In this document: piece after piece, positions 1 to 9,624 of the stretch
Position numbering within the stretch: the stretch's first letter is position 1
Layout: every line of letters begins with the position of its first letter
Assembly: GCF_011764545.1 (NCBI RefSeq)
Contig: NZ_AP022870.1
Coordinates: 186,001-250,000 of the forward strand
Length of the DNA: 64,000 bases
Reading direction: 5' to 3'
DNA from: Phytohabitans flavus
Lineage (GTDB): Bacteria > Actinomycetota > Actinomycetes > Mycobacteriales > Micromonosporaceae
Translations under genes and position numbers: made by a program
Notes under the pieces: model-generated
Seen by the model: the letters and a program-made list of their open reading frames with translations, nothing else
Database searches by the model: none
What the model was told of the DNA's origin: nothing

Positions 1-228
1 CACCGGGGTCGCGATCACGACAACGTCGCCGGACTCGGCTGCCTGCCGGGCGGTGCCGGGGGTGGCGCCGGTCTCCGCGACGAGCGGGGTGAGCGTCTCG
101 GGGCCACGCGAGTTGCCGACCGTGACCTCGTGGCCGAGGGCCTGCAAGCGGCGGGTGAGTGTGCCGCCGACGTTGCCCGAGCCGATGATTCCGATCTTCA
201 TACCGGAGAACTGCCCCGCCACGGCCAT
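1..228 (-). CDS. NADPH-dependent F420 reductase-like protein, N-terminal part
   Basis: The 76 codons visible are the start of a gene that continues past the left edge. After a nine-residue lead comes MKIGIIG and then GSGNVGG (about residues 16-22), the glycine-rich NAD(P) loop of a Rossmann fold, followed by VGNSRGPE near residue 43, a combination typical of the F420-dependent NADP oxidoreductase family (hydride transfer between F420 and NADP). I chose the ATG at 228 because GGAGGG lies five bases upstream; an ATG at 201 directly before KIGIIG is the alternative. Catalytic and F420-binding parts are outside the window, so a different member of the same Rossmann family is possible. Confidence 0.72.
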   Translation of the reverse strand, partial: MAVAGQFSGMKIGIIGSGNVGGTLTRRLQALGHEVTVGNSRGPETLTPLVAETGATPGTARQAAESGDVVVIATPV

Positions 229-272
229 GTCTACCCTCCGGCCGCTGTGACCGATCAGACACGGCTGAGGGC

Positions 273-300
273 GGCCGGCCGCACTGCGATGCGGCCGGCC
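273..300 (-). terminator. GC-rich hairpin after the CBM2 glycosidase gene
   Basis: Eleven-base perfect inverted repeat (273-283 against 290-300) with the six-base loop CTGCGA. It lies just past the stop of the minus-strand glycosidase gene and before the F420 reductase-like start, so it probably ends that transcript. No U-tract follows, as is common in actinomycetes. Confidence 0.6.
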
Positions 301-310
301 GGGGCCTCGG

Positions 311-2386
311 CTAGGGGGTGAGCGTCGTACAGAGCGTGCCGTTGAGGGTGAAGGCCGTGGGTGTCACGTTCGGGCCGCTGTAGCCGCCGACGAAGCCGAC
401 GTTGACCGTGCCGCCGCCCGCGGCGAGGGGGCCGCTGCCGTCCAGGCTTGTCACCTTGACGGTGCGGCCGGTCTCGGTCCAGGTGGCGTTCCAGCCGCCG
501 TTCATCTGCTGCCAGGTGGTCGGCCACTCGTACGTGAGCGTCCAGCTGGGGTGCGCGCGGTCCCCGGTGTTCGTGATGTCCACCGACGCCACGTAGCCGC
601 TGGACCAGTCGGTGGTGTACGTCCACTTGACCGTGCACGTGCTCTGCGCCGGCGTGCCCGTGGTCAGGGTCAACGGCGGGGAGGCCCAGGAGACGTTGCC
701 GGCGGTGTCGCGGGCCAGCACGTTCACCGTGTACCGGCTGCCGGGCCGCAGGTTGCCGACGGTGAACGAGGTACCCGGCGTCTCGCCGAGCTGCTCGCTG
801 ACCGCGCCGAACTGGCGGTACACCTCGTACTTGGCGATCGGGTGCGCGCCGGCGCGGGCGGCCGGCCAGCTGATCGTCGCGGTGCGGTCGGTGACGCCGC
901 TCGCCGTGGGCTGGCCGGGTGCGCTGGGCGGGCCGGTCACTACCCGCGAGTCGCGAGCCCGCACGACCGTCAGCGAGTACGGCGGGAGGGTCTGGCTTGT
1001 CGCCGTCCCCGCCAGCGCGGTGGCGATGCCGGCCGCGCCGTTCGTGTACGTGTGGACGGTCACCGCGCCGGTGGCCGGTGCGAAGCCCGCGTAGTCGATG
1101 GTGACGTCGCGCGCGTTGTCCGGGTCGCGGTTGAGCAGCAGTACGTTGACGTCCCCATTGGACCGCCGGACCGCGTGGGCGGTGACGAGCGGGTCGCCTG
1201 TGGCGGCGCGGACGAACTGGTCACCCGGGCGGGCGAAGGAGTTCATCAGGGACAGCGCGTGGTACGGCGCGAACGGGGTGTTGAGTGCCGGCTCGCAGGT
1301 CGTACCGTCCGATGTGCACGTACCGCTGGAGAGGATGCCGAAGTCACCGTAGTCGGTCTGTCCCGCCACAGTGGACACGTTGCCGATCCCGTTGTGTACG
1401 TTCCACCACTGCACCGTGAAGACGCCGTTCGCCAGCAGCGTGGCGTACGTGTCGGCGAGGAAGATGGCGCCCGGCTGGGTGTTCGGGCCGACGCCGACGT
1501 TCGTCTCGGTGAGGCTGATGCCGATGCGGCCGGAGTTGGCGCCGGCGTACTTCGCGATCTGCTGCCGCACGATGTAGAGCGCGTCGGTGAGGTGCGCGGT
1601 CTTGCCCATCGCCTCGGCCGCGCTGCCACCGCCCGGGTACCAGTGCACATCCACGAAGTCGATCTTCGGGCCGGCGATGGAGAGCACGACCTGGTTCCAG
1701 CTGCCGGCGTCGCCCTCGGCCACGATCGCGTCCGGCCAGCCGGCGGGGATCGTGAGCACCGCGCCCACCTTGATGGTCGGGTCGACCGCCTTCATCGCGT
1801 CGGCGTACGCGACGACCTCCGTGGCGTACTGCCGCGGGCTCTTGTCCGGGTGGTTGTCCGCCTCCCAGGCCGAGCCGTAGTGGCCGTTGCCGTAGTTCTC
1901 GTTGCCGACGGTCCAGTACTTGACGCCGTACTTCTTGACGACGTTCGCCTGGCGGACCCAGCCGGCGGCCTCGGCGGCGGTGCCGGTCCCGTAGTTCGCG
2001 ATGATCATCGGCTGCGCGCCGGTGCGGCGGACGCCCGCCATGAACCTGTCGAAGTCGGTGTTCGGCGCGACGTAGCCGCCGGGCGCGGTGTGGTCGGCCC
2101 AGTGGTAGATGTCCGCGTAGGAGCCGCCCGGGTAGCGGCGCATCGTCACGCCCGCCGACTTGAGCAGGTCGGCCACCGCGTTGGTGCCGAGCTCCTGATC
2201 CCAGATGGCGTCGTTGATGCCGAGGCCGGTGGCCGGCATCGCGGCGAGGCCGGCCCGCGCGTTGACGGAGACGGTGGTGGGGGTGGCGGCCGCGTTGGCG
2301 GCGGGCTGGCTGATGCCGGCGAGCACGCCGGCGGCGAGGAGGAGGGCCGCGGCGGACGCCGCGCGGCGGATGCTGTGGTATCTCAT
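311..2386 (-). CDS. secreted clan GH-A glycoside hydrolase with FN3 and CBM2
   Basis: A 691-residue secreted enzyme. Residues 1-32 form a Sec signal peptide ending in an Ala-rich site. The catalytic TIM barrel spans about 38-480: GNENYG supplies a candidate acid/base Glu163 and SLTETN a candidate nucleophile Glu294, the strand-4/strand-7 pattern of clan GH-A retaining enzymes (arabinofuranosidase/xylan-active families such as GH51, GH39 or GH44). A fibronectin type III domain (about 490-585) links it to a C-terminal cellulose-binding CBM2 (about 592-691) bounded by two Cys. It should act outside the cell on hemicellulose associated with cellulose. The exact GH family cannot be fixed by eye. 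The 145-base upstream gap shows no clear operator. Confidence 0.82.
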   Translation of the reverse strand: MRYHSIRRAASAAALLLAAGVLAGISQPAANAAATPTTVSVNARAGLAAMPATGLGINDAIWDQELGTNAVADLLKSAGVTMRRYPGGSYADIYHWADHTAPGGYVAPNTDFDRFMAGVRRTGAQPMIIANYGTGTAAEAAGWVRQANVVKKYGVKYWTVGNENYGNGHYGSAWEADNHPDKSPRQYATEVVAYADAMKAVDPTIKVGAVLTIPAGWPDAIVAEGDAGSWNQVVLSIAGPKIDFVDVHWYPGGGSAAEAMGKTAHLTDALYIVRQQIAKYAGANSGRIGISLTETNVGVGPNTQPGAIFLADTYATLLANGVFTVQWWNVHNGIGNVSTVAGQTDYGDFGILSSGTCTSDGTTCEPALNTPFAPYHALSLMNSFARPGDQFVRAATGDPLVTAHAVRRSNGDVNVLLLNRDPDNARDVTIDYAGFAPATGAVTVHTYTNGAAGIATALAGTATSQTLPPYSLTVVRARDSRVVTGPPSAPGQPTASGVTDRTATISWPAARAGAHPIAKYEVYRQFGAVSEQLGETPGTSFTVGNLRPGSRYTVNVLARDTAGNVSWASPPLTLTTGTPAQSTCTVKWTYTTDWSSGYVASVDITNTGDRAHPSWTLTYEWPTTWQQMNGGWNATWTETGRTVKVTSLDGSGPLAAGGGTVNVGFVGGYSGPNVTPTAFTLNGTLCTTLTP

Positions 2387-2531
2387 CGGTCAGACGCTCC
2401 GGGGACATGACGCATCGGCAGGGACGACGCGTCGCTCCTGAAAAAGAGGGTCGAAGGTTGCCCAGCCTCGCGACCATGTCCGGCTCTGAAACCGATAGCA
2501 GTATCAATCGAGCATCGTCACTTGGCAAGCG

Positions 2532-3701
2532 TCAGGGCGTGAACACCGCGCGGACGCACTCGTCCTGCTTCTCCTTGAACAGCTGGTAGCCCAGCGGCCC
2601 CTCGGCCAGCGGGAGTACGTGCGTGGCGAGGTGCTCGGTGACCACCTCGTCGCGTTCCATCCGGTCCAGCAGCATCGGGATGTAGCGCGGGCCGTGCGTC
2701 TGCGCGCCGCGCAGCGTGAGGCCCTTGTTCATGAGCGCGCCGAGCGGAAACGTGTCGACCATGCCGGTGAAGGCGCCGAGCACGAAGACGGTACCGCCCT
2801 TGCGGCAGGCGTGGATCGCCTCACGGACCGCCGGCGGCCGGTCCTGCCGCAGCCGGAGCTGCTGCTTGACCTGGTCGTACAGGTACTCGGGCCCGATGCC
2901 GTGCGCCTCCATGCCGGCCGCCTCGACGCAGACGTCCGGCCCGCGACCGCCGGTCCGCTCGCGGAGTTCGCCTGCCACGCTCGTCCGGGTGTAGTTGATG
3001 GTCTCGGCGCCAATGTGGCGCTCGGTCATCTGGAGCCGGTAGTCGAAGCGGTCGATCACGATCACACGCTCGGCACCGAGCAGCATGGACGCCCGCGCCG
3101 CCAGCTGCCCGACCGCGCCGGCGCCCCACACCGCCACGACGTCACCCTGCCGCACGCCGCCGAGGTGGGCGCCCATCCAGCCGGTCGGTGCCGAGTCGGA
3201 GGCGAAGACGGCCCGCTCGTCGCTCACCCCGTCCGGCACCTTGAACGCGCCCACGTCGGCGAACGGCACCCGCACGTACTCGGCGTGACTGCCCCTGAAG
3301 CCGCCCATCGCGTCCGAGTACCCGTAGCAGCCGGCCGCCGCCTGGCCCCACACGGTCTCGGTGACGGCCGGGTTGGTGTTGCTGTTGTCGCAGCACGAGT
3401 GGAGGTCGTTCGCGCAGTACCAGCACCGTCCACAGGCGACGAACGAGGACACGACCACCCGGTCGCCGATGCTGTGTTTACGCACGTCCGGGCCGACCTC
3501 GACGACCTCGCCCAGAAACTCGTGGCCGAGCACGTCGCCGGCCCGCATGAACGGGATGTACCCGCCGAGCAGGTGCAGGTCCGAGCCGCACGTGACGGTC
3601 CGCCGCACCCGGACGATCGCGTCCTGACGGTTTTCGAGCCGCGGGTCCGGCACGTCCCGCACCGCGAGCGCGTCGACGCCCTCCCAGACCAGCGCCCTCA
3701 T
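2532..3701 (-). CDS. zinc-dependent alcohol dehydrogenase (formaldehyde dehydrogenase-like)
   Basis: Medium-chain dehydrogenase of 389 residues. Catalytic zinc ligands are visible as Cys38 (TCGSD) and His60-Glu61 (GHE); the structural zinc lobe has Cys90, Cys93, Cys96 and Cys104. A Rossmann motif GAGAVG lies near residue 185. The arrangement resembles the glutathione-independent formaldehyde dehydrogenase-like branch, oxidising an alcohol or hydrated aldehyde with NAD(P). The start is the ATG at 3701, which overlaps the preceding stop as ATGA, indicating translational coupling. It is the last gene of a four-gene overlapping operon whose other members have no assigned function, so its substrate is unknown. 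Confidence 0.85.
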   Translation of the reverse strand: MRALVWEGVDALAVRDVPDPRLENRQDAIVRVRRTVTCGSDLHLLGGYIPFMRAGDVLGHEFLGEVVEVGPDVRKHSIGDRVVVSSFVACGRCWYCANDLHSCCDNSNTNPAVTETVWGQAAAGCYGYSDAMGGFRGSHAEYVRVPFADVGAFKVPDGVSDERAVFASDSAPTGWMGAHLGGVRQGDVVAVWGAGAVGQLAARASMLLGAERVIVIDRFDYRLQMTERHIGAETINYTRTSVAGELRERTGGRGPDVCVEAAGMEAHGIGPEYLYDQVKQQLRLRQDRPPAVREAIHACRKGGTVFVLGAFTGMVDTFPLGALMNKGLTLRGAQTHGPRYIPMLLDRMERDEVVTEHLATHVLPLAEGPLGYQLFKEKQDECVRAVFTP

Positions 3702-4171
3702 AGCAGCCCTTCCTCGCGGCCGTGGCGGGACGCGTACTCCAGCGGCCGGTTGACGACGGTGCGGCGGGTGGACGTCTGGGTGTCCGGCTTGAGCACCTCG
3801 CCGGTCTCGATGATGCTCTTGGCCTCGCGCAGCGCCCGGCGCACCGCGCGCCGGGGGTCCTGGTCGGTGAGCCTGGCGGTCACCGATGACAGGCCGGACG
3901 GCTCGCCCTCGCGGAGCCGGACCGCGATCTCGGTGCCCTTGTCGCCCGCCGCCCGGCGCAGCTCGATCTGTACCGCCTCCCCGAGCTCGGCCAGCGGCGG
4001 CGGAAGTGGGGCGGCGCGCATCTCGTCCAGTGCCTTGTGGACGGTCAGTACGTGCCACCGAGGGTCCGACGCGAGCTGGCGCTCGCGGCTGCGCGCGGCG
4101 AGCACGCTGCTTGCGGCCGCGACGCCAGCCGCGCCAACGGCGCCGAAGAAAGCGCCTTTGACCAGATTCAC
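3698..4171 (-). CDS. membrane-anchored protein of unknown function
   Basis: 157 residues, starting with GTG. An N-terminal Gly/Ala-rich hydrophobic segment (about residues 6-27) looks like a single membrane anchor or uncleaved signal, followed by a basic, charged soluble region with no motif I recognise. It overlaps the gene before it (GTGA) and the alcohol dehydrogenase after it (ATGA), so it is made together with both. It could hold the complex encoded by the operon at the membrane (inference). Not recognised as a named family. Confidence 0.7.
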   Translation of the reverse strand: MNLVKGAFFGAVGAAGVAAASSVLAARSRERQLASDPRWHVLTVHKALDEMRAAPLPPPLAELGEAVQIELRRAAGDKGTEIAVRLREGEPSGLSSVTARLTDQDPRRAVRRALREAKSIIETGEVLKPDTQTSTRRTVVNRPLEYASRHGREEGLL

Positions 4172-4716
4172 CGGTCCACGCCGCCCAACGCCTGGCGTAG
4201 CCGATCGCGCAGATGCTCGTCGATCGTCGCCTCGTCCGGGTCGGCGCCCCGGCCGGGCGTGAACATCAGCGCGTCCAGGTACGGGTCGCGGTTCTGGCTG
4301 TTTCTCGTCTCGATCGCGTGGTGGGAGCGGCGCCGGGCCGACTGCGGGTCCAGGCCGTTGACCACCACGTCATGGGCGAGGTTTAGCGAGAGCACGTTGC
4401 CCTCCTCGTCCTCGCAGTGCGACGACAGCTCGCCGCGGGTGCGGTCGTACACGACGCTGCCGCTGAAGTGGGCCAGGTCGCCGATCCGGTCCATCGGCAC
4501 GGGGTGGTCCACGACGTGCTTGATGACGTCGACGTGGGTGTGGGGGAAGCGGTGCGGGACCATCGCCCGCGAGACGATGATCCGCTTCCACGGCGCGCGG
4601 TCGTGCCAGATCAGCGTGCTGGGGCTCGCCTCGTCCGGCGGCCCGTACTTCTCGGTGGTGGCATGGGCCGCGGCCGTCGCCGAGCTGGGCCACCCCTCGG
4701 TGAACAACCCGGTCAT
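4168..4716 (-). CDS. unknown protein, paralogue of the adjacent upstream gene
   Basis: 182 soluble residues. It shares an ordered set of blocks with the product of 4713-5279: [25 protein letters not shown], a VP-x-DLA-x-F-x-GS stretch, RTRGE, a Cys in the next strand, and NLAHD. The conserved His, Cys, Arg and Asp positions could bind a ligand or metal but no known fold is evident to me. ATG 4716 overlaps the preceding stop (ATGA) and its own stop overlaps the next start (GTGA). Tandem paralogues in an overlapping operon suggest a heterodimer. Function unknown. Confidence 0.72.
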   Translation of the reverse strand: MTGLFTEGWPSSATAAAHATTEKYGPPDEASPSTLIWHDRAPWKRIIVSRAMVPHRFPHTHVDVIKHVVDHPVPMDRIGDLAHFSGSVVYDRTRGELSSHCEDEEGNVLSLNLAHDVVVNGLDPQSARRRSHHAIETRNSQNRDPYLDALMFTPGRGADPDEATIDEHLRDRLRQALGGVDR

Positions 4717-5279
4717 TTCCGCCTCCCCATGCGGCGGGTGTCCACCGTCGGTACGTGGTGCGGCGCGACCGGCTCGTCCTCGTCGGCGGTACCCGCGCCG
4801 GCGTCCACCGGCGCGAAGGCCAGACCGCTGGTGTACGGCTGGGGGCGGCCCATCAGGTGGCCGGCCGCCATCTCGGTGTACTCGCGGCGCGCCTCGTCCA
4901 CGTTGATGCGACCCTTGACCAGGTCGTGGGCCAGGTTGACAGCGAGGAAGTTGATCGCCTCGACGTCGCAGGTGACGGCCATCTCGCCCCGGGTCCGCTC
5001 GACCCGGATGCTGCCGTTGAAGGCGGCGAGGTCGGCGGCGCTCTCCCTCGGCACCTCCAGGTCGATCCAGTTCTCCATCCGGTCCACGTGTGGCATGGGG
5101 AAGCGGTGCTCCGAGGCGTCCCGGTTGACCACCACGCGTTTCCAGGGCAGGGCGTGGTTCCATACCAGGCGGCTGGGCATCGTCTCGTCCGGTGGCCCGT
5201 ATCGCTCCGCGGTGAGCCGCGCGGCCTCGGCAGCCTCCACCGGCCAGTCGCCAACCATGCGCTCCAAGCTGTCTGTCAC
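4713..5279 (-). CDS. unknown protein, first gene of four-gene operon
   Basis: 188 residues from a GTG start at 5279 with GGAGG seven bases upstream. Contains the same blocks as its downstream paralogue ([43 protein letters not shown]), each at a similar spacing, with a distinct acidic tail. No signal peptide or membrane segment. It opens the operon that ends in a zinc alcohol dehydrogenase and is transcribed away from dnaK across a 145-base divergent region. I do not recognise the family; a role in handling the dehydrogenase substrate or in stress response is only inferred from context. Confidence 0.72.
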   Translation of the reverse strand: MTDSLERMVGDWPVEAAEAARLTAERYGPPDETMPSRLVWNHALPWKRVVVNRDASEHRFPMPHVDRMENWIDLEVPRESAADLAAFNGSIRVERTRGEMAVTCDVEAINFLAVNLAHDLVKGRINVDEARREYTEMAAGHLMGRPQPYTSGLAFAPVDAGAGTADEDEPVAPHHVPTVDTRRMGRRK

Positions 5280-5424
5280 GGTTGATCCTCCGGGGTATGC
5301 GTCTTCCCGGATCTGGTACCCGCCTGGCGCCGGCCCATTCGCGCTCAGCGGGGCCGATTCCGAGCGCCCCAATCACCCGCTTTGGGCGATTCGGCCTCAC
5401 CCCACCCCAGCCAAGGCTCATCGC

Positions 5425-7325
5425 ATGGCCAAGGCAGTGGGGATCGACCTCGGTACCACGAACTCCGTGATCGCCACGCTGGAAGGCGGCCAGCCGCAGG
5501 TGGTACCGAACGCCGAGGGTTCGCGTACGACCCCGTCCGCCGTCGCGTTCACCGAGCCGGGCGAGCGGCTCGTCGGGCAGCTGGCCCGCCGGCAGGGGAT
5601 CCTCAACCCGAAGGGGACCATCTACTCGGCGAAGCGCTTCGTCGGCCGCAAGCACGAAGAGGTCGGCGAGGAGGCGAGGGGGTCACGTTCGACGTGGTAC
5701 CCGGCCCGGAGGGCACCGCGCGGTTCGGGGTGCGGCACAAGCCGTACTCGCCCGAGGAGATCAGCGCGATGATCCTGCGCAAGCTCGGCGAGGACGCGAG
5801 CAGGTTCCTCGGTGAGCGCGTCAAGCAGGCCGTGATCACGGTGCCGGCGTACTTCAACGACGCCCAGCGCCAAGCGACCAAGGACGCGGGCCGGATCGCC
5901 GGCCTGGAGGTGCTGCGGATCGTCAACGAGCCGACCGCCGCCGCGCTGGCGTACGGGTTGGACAAGCGGCAGCACGAGACGGTGCTCGTGTTCGACCTCG
6001 GCGGTGGCACGTTCGACGTGAGCATCCTGGACGTCGGCGACGGCGTCGTGGAGGTACGGGCCACCGCCGGTGACACCCACCTGGGCGGCGACGACTTCGA
6101 CCACCGGCTCGTCGACCACCTGGCCGGGGACTTCCAGCGGGAAGAGGGCATCGACCTGCGCGAAGACCCGCAGGCGCTGCAACGGCTCTTCGAGGCGGCC
6201 GAGAAGGCGAAGGTGGAGCTCTCCGCGGTGACCCAGACGCAGGTGAGCCTGCCGTTCATCACCGCGGACACAAGCGGGCCGAAGCACCTGAACGCGTCCG
6301 TGACCCGGTCGACGTTCGAGCAGATCACCGCCGATCTGATCGAGCGGTGCCTCGGGCCGGTACGGCAGGCCATGTCGGACGCGAAGGTCACCGACAACGA
6401 CCTCGACGAGGTGATCCTGGTCGGCGGCTCCACCCGGATGCCCGCCGTGCAGGGCCTGGTCCGGCGGCTGACCGGCGGCAAGGACCCGAACATGACGGTG
6501 AACCCGGACGAGGTCGTCGCGATGGGCGCGGCGATCCAGGCCGGCGTGCTCACCGGCGAGGGCCCGGACGTCCTGCTGCTCGACGTGATCCCGCTGTCGC
6601 TGGGTCTGGAGACGCTCGGCGAGGTGATGACGAAGATCGTCGAACGGAACACCACGATTCCGGTACGGCGCACCGAGGTCTTCTCGACCGCCGAGCACGA
6701 GCAGTCCGCCGTGGACATCGTGGTGCTTCAGGGCGAGCGGGAACGCGCGCCGGACAACCGCGTGCTCGGCCGCTTCCGGCTGGAGGGCATCCGCTCGGCG
6801 CCACGGGGTGAGCCGCAGGTCGAGGTCACGTTCGACGTGGACGCCAACGGCATCCTGAACGTCTCGGCCCGGGACCGGGACACCGGCGCGCAGCAAGCGA
6901 TCACCATCACCGGCACCGGCAACCTGGAGCGGGTCGAAGTGGAGCGGATGATCGGCGAGGCCGAGCGGCACCGCGAGGAGGACGTACGGCTGCGCGAGTC
7001 GGTCGACGCCCGCAACACGATGGAGTCCGTCACGCACGTCGTGGAGCGCCGCCTCGACGAGCTGGGCGACGCGGTGCCGGAGCACGAGCGGGCCCGCGCG
7101 CAGCTGCTCACCGCCGACGCCCGGGAGCTGCTGAAGGTCGGTGCGGCGATGAACCGGCTGCGCACCCTGACCGACGAGCTCCAGCAGGTGGCGCAGATCC
7201 TGATGGCGCGCAGGCCGCAGATGGGTACCGACCCGGAGGGCGACGGCCACAAGGGAGGCAAGCGCTGGCAGCGCCGGGCCGAGGGTGCGGACGACCCGGT
7301 CGACGTCGACTTCGGGAAGATTTGA
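5425..7325 (+). CDS. dnaK: Hsp70 chaperone DnaK (frame broken once)
   Basis: ATP-dependent Hsp70 of about 633 residues. The start shows the phosphate-1 motif GIDLGTTNS (residues 6-14); later come the phosphate-2 [10 protein letters not shown] block, the [11 protein letters not shown] block, the VGGSTRMP adenosine motif and a substrate-binding domain with the usual helical lid. The reading frame breaks at the five-G run 5678-5682: restoring one G rejoins [10 protein letters not shown] to VTFDVVPG, as in normal DnaK. The break removes 95 percent of the protein if real. No CIRCE- or HAIR-like repeat is seen upstream. The short C-terminal tail and the accompanying grpE and membrane gene, without dnaJ, suggest an accessory rather than the main chaperone copy. 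Confidence 0.88.
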
Positions 7326-7843
7326 GCCGAGCCGTGACCGAGCAGCCGGACGAGTACGGGGTCGACAGCGAGTCCACAATGGACTCCGAGCGGACGGTGG
7401 CCGAGCTGGAGGACCGCTGGCGGCGGGCGCTGGCCGACCTGGACAACCTGCGCAAGCGGTACGCCCGCGAGCTGGACCGGGAGCGGGCCGACGAGCGGGG
7501 ACGGGTGGCCCTCGCCTGGCTGCCCGTCCTCGACAACCTCGAGCTGGCCCTGGACCACGTACAGCGGGACCTCAGCCACGACGCCGGCACGCTCGCGCAG
7601 GGGCTGCTGGCCGTACGGGACCAGGCGATCGTCGTGCTGTCCGGGCTCGGGTACGAGCGGTACGACGAGACCGGGGTCCCGTTCGACCCGGTGCGGCACG
7701 AGGCGGTCGTCGCGCGTACCGAGGACAAGCTGCCGCCCGGGACCGTGCTCGAAGTGCTCCGGGCCGGGTACGGCGACGGCAAACGCCAGCTGCGGCCGGC
7801 CGCCGTGGTGGTCTCCGCCGCGCCGGCCGACCAGGCCGAGTAG
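7322..7843 (+). CDS. grpE: nucleotide exchange factor GrpE
   Basis: 173 residues. The N-terminal half is a long charged helix ([21 protein letters not shown]) followed by the dimer and beta-wing regions, with the family signature [12 protein letters not shown] near residue 120 and an EVLRAGY-type end. GrpE releases ADP from DnaK. A TTG start at 7322 overlaps the dnaK stop (TTGA), implying coupling; GTG 7334 is an alternative. Compared with housekeeping GrpE it lacks a long acidic N-terminus. Confidence 0.88.
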   Translation: MSRAVTEQPDEYGVDSESTMDSERTVAELEDRWRRALADLDNLRKRYARELDRERADERGRVALAWLPVLDNLELALDHVQRDLSHDAGTLAQGLLAVRDQAIVVLSGLGYERYDETGVPFDPVRHEAVVARTEDKLPPGTVLEVLRAGYGDGKRQLRPAAVVVSAAPADQAE

Positions 7844-7849
7844 CGCGCG

Positions 7850-8971
7850 GTGGGGGAGGCGGATCCCACTACCGTCGTCGTCGGCCTCGTCGCCTCGCCC
7901 GGGCCGGCGGCGGAGCTGGCCGCGACGCTGGCGATGGGCGGAGGGCTGGCCGACCAGATGCGCGACCGGCTGCCCGGTGCCAAGTGGACGGTCCGGGTCG
8001 TGACCGACCGGCTCGTCGACGGACCCGGGCCGCTGCACCAGCTCGTGTCGGGGACCCGGCGCCGCCTGCTGGACAGCGGCTGGCAGCTGGGCATCTGCCT
8101 CACCGACCTGCCACTCCAGACCTCCCGGCGCCCGGTCGTCGCGCACGCCAGCAGGGCGCACGGCGTCGCCATACTCTCGCTGCCTGCGCTCGGCGCGGTC
8201 GGGATCGAGCGGCGGGCCGGCGAGGCGATCGTGCGGCTCGTCGGGGTGCTGGTCGGCGAGGGGGACGCGCCCGTCGAGATCAAGCCCGCCCAGGGAAGCG
8301 GCGGACGGCGCCGCGACGCGCTGCTGCGCCGCCTCCGCGAGCTGGGCACCGTGATCGGCGACGAGCGCGGGGCGGGCCTTGTCGCCGGCGTCGTGACCGG
8401 CAACCTGCGGCTGCTGCTCGGCATGCTGCGCGCCAACCGCCCGTGGCGGCTGGCCGTCGGGCTGTCCCGGGCGCTCGTCGCCGCGCTCGCGGCCGGCGTG
8501 TTCGCGCTCGTCACCAACGACATCTGGCTGCTCGCCGACAACCTCGGCTGGGTACGGCAGCTGCTGGTCGCCGCCATCTCGGTCGCGGCGGTGGTGCTCG
8601 CCCTGCTGCTCGGCGCCCACCTGTGGGAACGCTCGCCGCCACCGTCAGAGGACCCCGAGGTTGCCCGCAACACCCGGGAGCAGGTGGTCCTGCTCAACAT
8701 CGTCACCGTGACGACGCTTGTCATCGGGGTGCTCGCGCTCTACGGCGCGCTTTTCCTCATCTCGTTGCTCGGCGTGCAGCTGCTTGTACCGCCGGACCTG
8801 CAAGGCGACGCGTTGAACCATCGGGTCGACTTTTCCGACCAGGCGGAGCTGGCCTGGCTGGCCAGCGCACTGGCCACACTGGGCGGTGCGCTCGGTGCCG
8901 GGCTGGAGAGCGACGAGACCGTGCGCGAGGCCGCGTATGCCTACCAGCCGGACCGCTCACTGACGGACTGA
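7850..8971 (+). CDS. membrane protein of unknown function linked to dnaK-grpE
   Basis: 373 residues, GTG start six bases after the grpE stop. The first 180 residues are soluble and open with a Rossmann-like beta-alpha pattern (TVVVGLVASPGPAAELA). Membrane segments follow at about 205-222, 236-255 and 288-315, with a charged loop between. Not recognised as a named family. Position as third gene suggests its job depends on or protects the chaperone pair, perhaps a membrane stress module (inference). The last 15 bases overlap the convergent TetR gene. Confidence 0.7.
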   Translation: MGEADPTTVVVGLVASPGPAAELAATLAMGGGLADQMRDRLPGAKWTVRVVTDRLVDGPGPLHQLVSGTRRRLLDSGWQLGICLTDLPLQTSRRPVVAHASRAHGVAILSLPALGAVGIERRAGEAIVRLVGVLVGEGDAPVEIKPAQGSGGRRRDALLRRLRELGTVIGDERGAGLVAGVVTGNLRLLLGMLRANRPWRLAVGLSRALVAALAAGVFALVTNDIWLLADNLGWVRQLLVAAISVAAVVLALLLGAHLWERSPPPSEDPEVARNTREQVVLLNIVTVTTLVIGVLALYGALFLISLLGVQLLVPPDLQGDALNHRVDFSDQAELAWLASALATLGGALGAGLESDETVREAAYAYQPDRSLTD

Positions 8972-9613
8972 CGGTGCCGCGAGCGCGACGAGAGCGGTAG
9001 CGACCCAGTCCCGGTACGCCGCCACGGGCCAGCCACGCTGTTGTACCAGCAGGCCGTAGAGCAGCGGCGAGTTGAGCGCCCAGATGGTGTCCCGCAGGTA
9101 TCCGACCCGGGACAGGTCCGCGTCGCCCCGTTTGGCGGCCACGGCGGTGGCGATGTAACCGGCACCGGTGAGCCGCTGCCGGTCCAGGTCGGCGACGAGG
9201 TCGGCGATCTCCGGGTCGGCGTCGGCTGCGGCGTGCGCGACCGCGTAGATGGGGTACGCGCGCTGCCCCTGCTCGGCGACGGCCTCCGCGTACCGCCGGA
9301 GCGCCTCGGCGGCGGTCGGTGCCTCGCGCACCCACCGCGCCAGCTCGTCGTCGCCGGCGGCGGCCTCGGTGTCGCCGGCGAGCGCGGCGTCGACTGCCTC
9401 TTTCAGCAGGTTGACCTTCGACTTGAAGGCCGCGAACACAGTCGGCGTCGGGACGCCTGCCTCGTCCGCGACCTGCGCGATCGAGGTCGCGGCGTATCCG
9501 TGCTCACGAAAGAGGCTGCTGGCCACGGCCAGGATCCGCTCCCTCGTGGCCCGGTCCTGGGCCCGCCGGCCGAAGGAGTCGTAGCGGCGGCGGCTCGCCG
9601 GCAGGACGGTCAT
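8957..9613 (-). CDS. TetR-family transcriptional regulator
   Basis: 218 residues. An N-terminal helix-turn-helix typical of TetR lies at about 22-68: TRERILAVASSLFREHGY, then TSIAQVADEAGVPTPTVFAAF with the recognition helix. The C-terminal ligand domain is not assignable. A symmetric AT-rich site 12 bases upstream of its own ATG (9625-9642) is a likely autoregulatory operator, also close to the divergent glycosyltransferase gene, which is a plausible target. Confidence 0.85.
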   Translation of the reverse strand: MTVLPASRRRYDSFGRRAQDRATRERILAVASSLFREHGYAATSIAQVADEAGVPTPTVFAAFKSKVNLLKEAVDAALAGDTEAAAGDDELARWVREAPTAAEALRRYAEAVAEQGQRAYPIYAVAHAAADADPEIADLVADLDRQRLTGAGYIATAVAAKRGDADLSRVGYLRDTIWALNSPLLYGLLVQQRGWPVAAYRDWVATALVALAAPSVRQ

Positions 9614-9624
9614 TCAGCTACCTA

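Noticed and set aside
2490..2510. GATA-GCAG-TATC symmetric site upstream of the CBM2 glycosidase gene
   Set aside because: Arms are only four bases and could arise by chance; not strong enough to list as an operator.
5280..5424. CIRCE or HAIR heat-shock operator before dnaK
   Set aside because: Neither the GCACTC-N9-GAGTGC type repeat nor CTTGAGT-N7-ACTCAAG is found; only a loose CGCCC/GGGCG hairpin is present.
5670..5690. Programmed -1 frameshift in dnaK
   Set aside because: The run is GGGGG without an XXXYYYZ slippery heptamer or a clear downstream pseudoknot, and eight other unrelated genes have the same kind of break, which favours sequencing error.
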